A stretch of DNA of 64,000 nt from Hymenopellis radicata (lineage: Eukaryota; Basidiomycota; Agaricomycetes; Agaricales; Physalacriaceae), in contig JADNRX010000261.1 of NCBI GenBank assembly GCA_015501595.1, positions 1 to 64,000 on the forward strand, in the 5' to 3' direction. Below the pieces are notes generated by a model that searched no databases, had not been told where the DNA came from, and saw only the letters and a list, made by a program, of their open reading frames with translations. Both the position numbers and the translations under genes were made by a program. Of this stretch, positions 56,908 to 64,000 are shown one piece after another (within the stretch, counting starts at the first letter, position 1; each line of letters begins with the position of its first letter).

Positions 56908-57740
56908 GATAGTGACTGGCGATGAAGAGAGCGACGACAGTAGCGTGATGGTCGTGAATGACAGTAGCCTTTATCCGAGCCAGCAACGTTCCACAATGGC
57001 GTCCCAGCACCAAGCGCGTGAAAGAGGTCAAGTAAAAGGGAATGGGCGGTATCCGGTCGAGCTCCGAGCCTTTATATTCGTCCGAACGTAAAGGGCCGTT
57101 ATTTGTACACGTCCGCCGTTGCGTTGCATATTGATGGTCCAAAAGGGAGAACAATGAGAACAATAATAGCAAACACAATGGCCTTGTCCCAAAAGGGCTT
57201 GCGCACGTGGTCTATTCTGACTAAGCACCGGCCTCGGACAATAACTTTAAGAACGACTGCATGGATACTCATACTGGCGTAAGGAAAACGCCGTCGCGCC
57301 GATTCAGATTGATAGAAAGTCGGTTCCGACAATCCGCTTGAGAAACGCCCTCAGCCAGAAATCATTTAGAATCGATGAGACTCCGCTCAGCACCAGCGAA
57401 TGGAAAGGAAAAGGTTTCAGCAACAAATAGTTTACAGAGGGAGACCACGACAGCCTTGGGGACCCGTGGCTCCACCGGCACTGCCTTGATAGCTTTTTGC
57501 GCGTTCGTGATGTTCGAAAAGCAAGATACAACAACATAGCTCCGAGTCGTGTTATCGAATTAAAATATAGCCACGATTCAAAGTGCATTTCAATACTTGA
57601 AAATTTCAGTAATCGAAATGATCTCTCTTCCCGCTGACCTCCATCTACCCAAAGCTCTTCATAAATGAAAGTGATTCAAAGCGCAGCGGACGGACTTGTT
57701 CGAGGTAAAGGAAGACGAGACGGGAAGAAATACCATACAT
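56908..57740. other. intergenic, nothing recognised
   Basis: Only short overlapping ORFs. It probably contains the promoter of the membrane-protein gene and the 3' flank of the coiled-coil gene. Confidence 0.5.
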
Positions 57741-59559
57741 TCAAGGAGCTGCCGCCGCCTCCAAGAGCTCTATCACCAAAGTGAGGTTCTTGTTGCGCCT
57801 TTGTAGATCCATATTGTCAACTTCAAGAGCGTCCTTCATCGCTTGCAAGGCGGCATTGTGCGCCCGCACAGCAGTCAATTCGGTGCGGTCCTCTTCATCA
57901 TCCGACTCGCCTTTTAGATCAAAACCAATCCGAGTCAGCGCAGACTTTTCAAAAGGAACGTACATACGCGTACCAGAGGCGTCTTTCCACGACACGCGCC
58001 TCGTGGTGACAAGCTCTATGTCGGCAGCTTCCTTCTCGGTCTGCAGGGCAGCCTGTCGTTCCTCGAGTTCAACGCAGTTCGACACCACCCGAGCCTCCGC
58101 TTCCTCCTTCTGCCTCTGCAGCTCGGCGTACTGTCGCTCCATATCAGCATTCCGAGCGCGCGCTGAAGCTATCTCGGCTTCAAGCCGCCCTTTCTCCACC
58201 TCCAATGCCGCATATCGGTTTTCAAGCTCAGCACGATCGAAAGCTGCACGCTCCTTGTCTCTCTCCAATGCACCGACCTCGTCCCGAAGGCTCAGCTCTT
58301 GAACAAGCCTCGAAGCGGCCATTTCTTTGGCCGCCTCGTAGCGGAGTTGCAAGTCGGCAAGCTGAAGACGATCCGAATCCGCTTGAACTTGAAGAGTTTC
58401 CTTCTCAGTCCGAGCGTCGGCGCACTTCGCGAGGACCGAAGCTACTAGCGCGTGGCCCGCCTCGTTTTCCGTCCGCAGTGCTGCGTAGTCTTGCTGGTGC
58501 TGGAGGCGGTCGGAAGCTACCTGAGCGGCAAGTGCCTCTTTCGCGACCTGCAGCGCGCATCTCTGCTTATCGAGCTCGGCACGCTCGGAAGCTACTTGGG
58601 CGTCAGCGGCCCTTCTCACCGCGGCACATTCTTCCCGGTTGGAAGCCACTTGGGTTTCGAGCGCCATGCTTTGTATCTGCAGCTCCTCGCATTGGAGATG
58701 AAGAGCGGCCTGTCCCTCCTCTTGAGCCGCCAGCGCTGCCTGCAGTTCGGTATTTTGTTTCCGGAGGTTGGCGACTTGAACCAGGAGAGACTCTTTTGAG
58801 ACGAGGGTATACGGGATGAATTCCCTTGGCGGTGCTGAAGCTGCCTGCAGTTCGGCATTTTGTTTCTGGAGGTTGGCGACTTGAACAAGGAGAGACTCTT
58901 TTGAGACGACAGAGGGCCGGGCGTTCCCGGCTTTGAAGACGGATTGACAGTTTCGTCGCAAATCGTTCCGGACCACTGCAGCATGAGTCAGTAATCCATG
59001 AGGCAGAACGAACAAAAGCGCAGAAGAGTAGCACGCACCAGACGTGTTTCCATGCTGAATGAATTCCGGTGGCGGTCCTGAATTCTCTGGTTCTGGACGC
59101 AATCGTTTTGATGCCCTAAAATTTCCATAAGATAAACGCAAAGACTCAGGGAACCTAGTGGATGACCAACCTGCCAATCCCATTTACGCCACGCGCCGCG
59201 TTGTCGTCAACGCGGGAGACAGAATCATTTTTCCTCTTGCGCTGTGCTTTGCGATAGTTTTTTTGAAGTCGGCTGTACACTTCCTCGACGGCCTCCTCAT
59301 CTCCCCACCTGTCTCTATCTGGCTGGATACACTTCCACTCCACCGGGTGGGGCATTCTCACACCACTGGGAAACTGAGCCGCGATATCGTCGTTGTCGCC
59401 AATCAGTCGCGCTTTCCATGCGTTCGCGTTGTCAACCTCGTTCTCCTTGAGAACGATCTGCCGTCCTAGGCCTGGTTGTTTCGCCTCGAGCCACTCAAAG
59501 ATGCGACTGAGAAGGGGAAGTCTCTTGGGGTCGTCTTTGAATCGAATGTCGGCTGTCGA
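57741..59559 (-). CDS. long coiled-coil protein of unknown function
   Basis: Three exons: 59559 to about 59207 (MSTADIRFKDDPKRLPLLSR, FEWLEAKQPGLGRQ, ARLIGDNDDIAAQFPSG, ending in basic residues), a short one ending FIQHGNTS, and a long one to the stop at 57741. The long exon is heptad-rich coiled coil from VSKESLLVQVANLQKQNAEL to the end. One VSKESLLVQVANL-KQN unit is duplicated in tandem. The coil continues with LEREKE-like, Ala/Glu-rich heptads for about 330 residues. Near the C-terminus the segment WKDASGTRMYVPFEKSALTR breaks the coil. The N-terminal FKDDPKRLPLLSRIF module recurs in the pseudogene at 24001-24980, so it belongs to a local family. It could be a structural or cytoskeletal protein. 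No catalytic motif is seen. Confidence 0.65.
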
Positions 59560-59601
59560 CATGTGAGAAGCAAAGGATCGGAAAATGATGATGCATCTCA
59601 C

Positions 59602-61403
59602 CGGGACCCATGGCTGTTACAATGTTACAATATTGATTCCGCCTACGCTAAATAAATAGCTAAGGTACTAGTACCCCGACGGACCGTGTATAGTGAAAAG
59701 GGATAAGTAAATGGCGATGCAGACCACGGGTGCCTCAAAACCTTGCGGGGAAAACCTCTGTGAGGACAAAACCCACGTCAAGGAAAGCTACCGGGTTATC
59801 GGAGTGAAAGGTAAGTAAGAGAAATCAGCGGCGGTGTAGCGACGCCTACGTCGGTGGACATATCGTTCGGCGGGAGTCTGGGAGGCGCGGCGTGTGAGTT
59901 GATTGTTCGGGGAGAAGTTTATGTAAAATCGAAGGCGGACAGAAAGCGCAATTGTTTTTGATCAAGTACTAGATAAACTCACACGCGAATCCTATTCAAT
60001 TAAAAGCCATCACTCCAAGAAGAGTCAGTCCAATTCCCACATACTATTCAGACTCGGAAGCACTGATGACAATTTTCTCGATCTCTATGGCAACCATAGG
60101 CCACAGACAGCGGTCCTAAAAATCGAAAAAGGTGTCCTGCTATCAGGAGCCTGACTAGCGGCCTACGCTCCTCGACATTGTTGTGGTAGTGAATCAAAGG
60201 GCGTGACACTGCTACCGTTGAAATTGGAACCTTCCTATTTTGGATTCGAGCTTCCGTTCGGTCAACATTATCATGCACGCTCTTACTTGGAAGGCTTGGA
60301 AAGGAGCGGCCTATGTCGACATCTCATTTGAGGAGTTCATGGACGTACAAGCAATGGTGTTGATACTAGGACCGGCTGACGAAGACCGACACCGCTCTCT
60401 ACAGAGTGATTGTTATCGACGTCGCCACTCCTCGACCTTCAAGTCAATGCAGCTTAGCGAAATAGTACTCCTTCCAACGCGCCATTGGCGATGTCACTGC
60501 AGCCTTCCCTGCGCGTCTTCTCTCATCTCCAGAGAACATCCTCGTATCCCAAGCAATCGCGACTCTACTGTTACTCCACAAGGAGACGTCTATCTCGGCC
60601 TCGAAGACGCCGCTACGGTACTCGAAGCTCTGTACACGTCTGTCGGTGAAGCGCGAAACACAGATGGACACAGCGGATACCAGGACTGTCATGGCTGTCG
60701 CGCTCTCGCGGCTTTCGGTAGCGTACTGAATTCATTCTCGAAGCGCCAGGTTTCCATCTACTTATCTGTGACACGCTCAAGGCAAGTCTTCCATGATATG
60801 ATTCGTGATCCCTCTTATTTACCTCTGCGTAGTGTTCCAATCATTCAAATCAAGTGCGGCGGCGCCGTTAAGTATTCTACGTGGTAGACGGCGATAATAG
60901 TGCTCACTTCCAGCATGTCAGACGAATGTTTGGACAACTCAGCATCGCCGGTACTGCGCCCTCCGACTTCGACAATCTGCAGGAGGTCAGTCAAATTGTC
61001 TTTGACTCGTATTGACGGAGACTTATCCTGCCATGCTATTCAAAGCCATTCAAAGAATGCCGTGCCCAACTTCCGGCTTCCTCCCAGAGGACGCTGCATT
61101 TACAGTCTACCAAACATGGTGTGATAAAATCTAGATCATCCTGACGTTCTCACGTCGCATCTTCCTCTTCATAACCACGATGAACTTGTGTTTGGATTCT
61201 TGACTACAGTAAGTGGCTTTCGCTTCTGCTATTGCTTAGTCGAGGATGCATGTGGTTGCTTCCTCCCTACCTCGCAGACCTCACGCGTTGCGTCCCTCGT
61301 GACGGGAATTTGATGCACAGCCACACCACCCCTCTGCTTTTACCACCATCTTGAATTTCTCATCCCTCGTCTCCATCCCATCCTCCCACATACAACCCCA
61401 TAG
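59602..61403. other. unassigned region, possible gene relic
   Basis: 59600-60040 is shared with the flank at 24990-25260. At 60240-60887 two plus-strand frames alternate in coding likeness: LLSSPENILVSQAIATLLLH in one, GDVYLGLEDAATVLEALYTS in another. This looks like a gene with frame breaks, but I cannot name the family. A later stretch (RMFGQLSIAGTAPSDFDNLQ at about 60920) may belong to it. 61230-61400 is the pyrimidine-rich leader of KTI12. Confidence 0.35.
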
Positions 61404-62496
61404 ATGGCCTTGATTACTATCTCTGGATATCCTTGTAGTGGAAAGACCCGGCGGGCCCAACAGATATTGGACTTTATCGAATCCAAACTAAAAGAGCCGG
61501 AATACACTGGACCGCAGTACAAAATCGTGGTCATCTCGGACCATTCACTCAACATCAGACGTTCAGCTTACAACGGTGTGTATCGTACTCGTTGCTGTAC
61601 GATTGTACTCAACTTCCCAGACAGTCGCTCGGAAAAGCCAGCAAGAGGCACCCTGTTCACCAATCTGCAACGCCAAATATCGCCGAACAATATCGTGATA
61701 CTCGACGCGCCTAATTATATAAAGGGATTCCGGTACCAGATATACTGCGCGGCAAGGGAGTTCAAAGTTCGTGTAGCGACTGTAAGCCACCCTTGGTGCT
61801 CGACTGCCTCATGTTGACCTTGGGCCTAAGTAGGTTTTTGTCGTATCAACACCGGATCAATGTCGTACACGAAATGAAGCGCGACCGAAGGGGGAAAGAT
61901 ACACAGCCGAGACGTGCGTTTCGGTGCTCAAGTCTCCGGCGCCAAACTGACGGTCGGATAGGTTAGATAATCTCATTCAACGATTTGAAGAACCGTCTTC
62001 TATGGTCCGATGGGACTCTCCTCTGTTCACACTTTTGTGGACGGACGACGGTATTCCGTCCTCCGACATTTGGAAAGCCATCATATCCGGCGATGTTAAA
62101 CCCCCCAACTCGGGCACTCTTTCAGTCCGTCCATTCTATTCCTGTTTCCCATCACTCCTCTTACCATTCATCTAGATCACGAAGGCCCCTACCGATGCGC
62201 TGCTTAATCTTGAAAACACGACGCTCGCCACCGTCTCCGCGATCATGTCCGAGCAATCATCGTCCGGGTCTTTTGGCGGGCCAATGCAACTGGCCATAAC
62301 ACCCACGTTGACCATCAAGGTCATGCTTCCGGGGCGAAATGTGACATTGTCAGAACTGCAGCGGCTAAAGCGGCAGTTCGTTACTGTGCACAAGAAAGCA
62401 ATCACACTTGGAACGACGGAGAAAGGCGCGGTAGATTGGGAGGAGCGGCGTATTGCCGAAAAGTTTGTGGCGTATCTGGAGGAACATTTGCAGTAG
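61404..62496 (+). CDS. KTI12: KTI12, Elongator-associated P-loop protein
   Basis: KTI12 regulates Elongator, which builds the 5-carboxymethyl group on wobble uridine of cytosolic tRNAs. Five exons from ATG 61404: MALITISGYPCSGKT contains the P-loop (G-x-P-x-S-G-K-T), then IVVISDHSLNI, after an intron SEKPARGTLFTNLQRQ, NNIVILDAPNYIKGFRYQIY, EFKVRVATV, then FVVSTPDQCRTRNEARP, DNLIQRFEEPSSMVRWDSPL, and a C-terminal part ending FVAYLEEHLQ. Motif order and length (about 300 residues) match the family. All joins are in phase, including a GTCCGT donor before ITKAPTDALL. No damage is seen. It probably acts in the cytosol and nucleus with Elongator. This assignment rests on family motifs I recognise. 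Confidence 0.88.
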
Positions 62497-62902
62497 CGGT
62501 GGGTTCCGTTCTTGCTATTTTAGTTTTGGTGGCTCATAGTTCCCGTCAGCGCCCGTGATGATGAGCTAGTCGCATTGATCATTTCCTGTTCGGCTTGTAA
62601 ATCTCCATCACGTAGATGTTTCCATTCCATCATCAATGCATTCTTATGGTCTTCCTCTTTCACACTAGAACTCAATGCGATGCATGTTCAGCTTACTCGA
62701 GTGAGCGCTCAAGGCGTATCGCGGACGCCCCCGTCTTCAAACACGAATTCCGGGCAAACCGGATTGTTAGACTCAAGCGATGAGCGTATCCCTGCATCAG
62801 ACAACCATGATGAGCGATTAGCAGGCGGTGTTCCTAGCATTCCCTACATATAAAGGAGGATCGTCCTCCGACGTTCCATTTATCGTTCTTACTCGGGTGG
62901 TC
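62497..62902. promoter_or_regulatory. intergenic with TATA box of the phospholipase gene
   Basis: TATAAA at 62849-62854 lies 54 bases before the ATG at 62903. The rest holds no supported ORF. Confidence 0.5.
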
Positions 62903-64000
62903 ATGGTGGCTTTCGGGATGCAGCTCCTGCCTCTCTCCCTCCTCCTCATCTCTACTCCAACTACATATGCTATCTCAATCAAAGACTACGCGCCCACCAT
63001 TAACATCCAATGTCCCTCTTCCTCGACGCCTCTTGTGCGCGTATTCTCTGCATCTCATCAGACACTACACTCCGCAGAAACCGCGTACGTCTCTGCACGG
63101 GAGACTGCTATAGCCGATGCGTGGAAGCAATGGATGGGGGATGCATCTTCCCTAGGCTACAAACTGGACGGCGTGGATGCACCGCGGGTGGGCGTGGCGC
63201 TGAGCGGAGGCTCCTTCCGCGCCTCACTATATGGGGCGGGAGTGTTGAATGCTTTTGATGCCCGCAATAGTACTGCCAAGGACAAGGGGACGGGTGGGCT
63301 GTTGCAGGTAGCTTCTTACATGTCGGCTCTGTCGGGTGTGTCACTCGCTTGTAATCTCATTGTCATCTTTACTTATGGGTTTAGGCGGGTCGTGGCTTGC
63401 ATCGTCGCTGTACGCGAATGGGTGGCCGACTATTCAGGAACTCGTGTTTGGGAATGGAAACGACAAGGCGGGGTGGCTGCTGGATTTTGATCTGTTCTTC
63501 CCTACTGGGAAGGAGATTACTGATGCGGAGAATGTGGTGTTCTATGCAGACATCGTGCAGAGCGTTCTCGCCAAAGCTGCTACTGGGATGTACGTGGAAT
63601 CTCTCATCAGTGATTAACATAAATTGATTCGCGCGCCAGTGATACGAGTTTGGTCGATCCATGGGCAAGGTCTGCTACTTTCTCATGGGTGCTCGCGAGT
63701 ACTCATATGCTACTTCCAGAGCTTTGTCCTATCACTTCCTTAACCAGACGTCGCGCAGCAATTTCTTCACTGACGACTCTCCTCATGGCGCCGGTCAACT
63801 CTGGTCGGACATACCCTTATCATCGTCATATCAAAATCACGATGGCCCGTTCCCCATCATCCTGGCCAACTCTCGACCAAACAACGACACCTCGGTAGGC
63901 TTCCTTACGCCGGCGGCCCCTGTGTACGAGGTGAGGCCGGCTTTGTCTTGACGCACGCTCTCATGGCTTACGACGTATAGATTTCTCCCCTTGAGTTGGC
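62903..64000 (+). CDS. secreted lysophospholipase / phospholipase B, 5' part
   Basis: Hydrolyses acyl chains from phospholipids and lysophospholipids; fungal forms are secreted or GPI-anchored. The N-terminus is a signal peptide (MQLLPLSLLLISTPTTYA, with an in-frame ATG 15 bases earlier). Then come RVGVALSGGSFRASLYGAG, with the nucleophile-region Gly/Ser signature of the cPLA2/PLB family, LNAFDARN, GGLLQVASYMSALSGGSWLA spanning an intron, ELVFGNGNDKAGWLLDFDL, DTSLVDPWARALSYHFLNQT (two introns within 63598-63720, one with a GTCTGC donor), FFTDDSPHGAGQLWSDIPL, GPFPIILANSRP, and VYE spliced to ISPLEL at the window edge. The family is usually 550-650 residues, so about half lies outside the window. 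There is no damage. Confidence 0.87.

Noticed and set aside
49485..62496. A functional cluster of tRNA wobble-modification genes (thiouridylase and KTI12)
   Set aside because: The two genes are 10 kb apart with unrelated genes between them and act in different compartments; chance neighbourhood is more likely.

Overview
The window reads as nuclear DNA of an agaricomycete (mushroom-type basidiomycete), very likely a wood- or litter-decayer. Genes are broken by many GT-AG introns of about 45-70 bases. Two F-box genes of the expanded agaric type, a DUF7598-like four-helix membrane protein and a class II heme peroxidase with a manganese site all point the same way. There are no operons; genes lie on both strands.

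Layout. 1-10.3 kb is gene-poor and repeat-rich: two arrays of a roughly 150-bp tandem repeat that share one tail, a SalI-rich (GTCGAC) minisatellite, a hairpin and a hAT-transposase scrap. 10.9-17.5 kb holds three multi-exon genes of unknown function, among tRNA-like sequences, a 10-bp minisatellite and a pair of SINE-like units. 18-24 kb holds a telomere-like tract and one copy of a segmental duplication, split by a 2.35-kb transposon that carries a ferric-reductase gene fragment. 24-32.7 kb is mostly relics and one conserved orphan gene. 32.7-40.3 kb carries an FAD monooxygenase, a hAT-like MITE, a manganese-peroxidase-type gene and an F-box gene. 40.6-49.2 kb carries a small MITE, a 5.2-kb LTR retrotransposon with indistinguishable LTRs, an asparagine-synthetase pseudogene, and the second, inverted copy of the segmental duplication. 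49.5-64 kb is the gene-dense part: a mitochondrial tRNA 2-thiouridylase, a second F-box gene, a small orphan, a tRNA-Ala with an intron, a DUF7598-like membrane protein, a coiled-coil gene, KTI12 and the 5' part of a secreted phospholipase B.

Function. The secreted peroxidase, the FAD monooxygenase and the phospholipase B fit a saprotroph that attacks aromatic polymers and recovers nutrients. MTU1-type thiouridylase and KTI12 both serve wobble-uridine modification of tRNA but act in different compartments; nothing suggests co-regulation. Otherwise the window is dominated by mobile elements and duplications. The least explained item is the compact LTR element: it keeps gag-protease, has lost the reverse transcriptase and integrase core, and carries an intact 316-codon ORF of unknown function.

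Several otherwise good genes (peroxidase, thiouridylase, one F-box gene) show single-base frame breaks, some in C or T runs. These may be real decay or uncorrected indels in a draft assembly. Exon structures were inferred by eye from splice signals, reading frame and family similarity.
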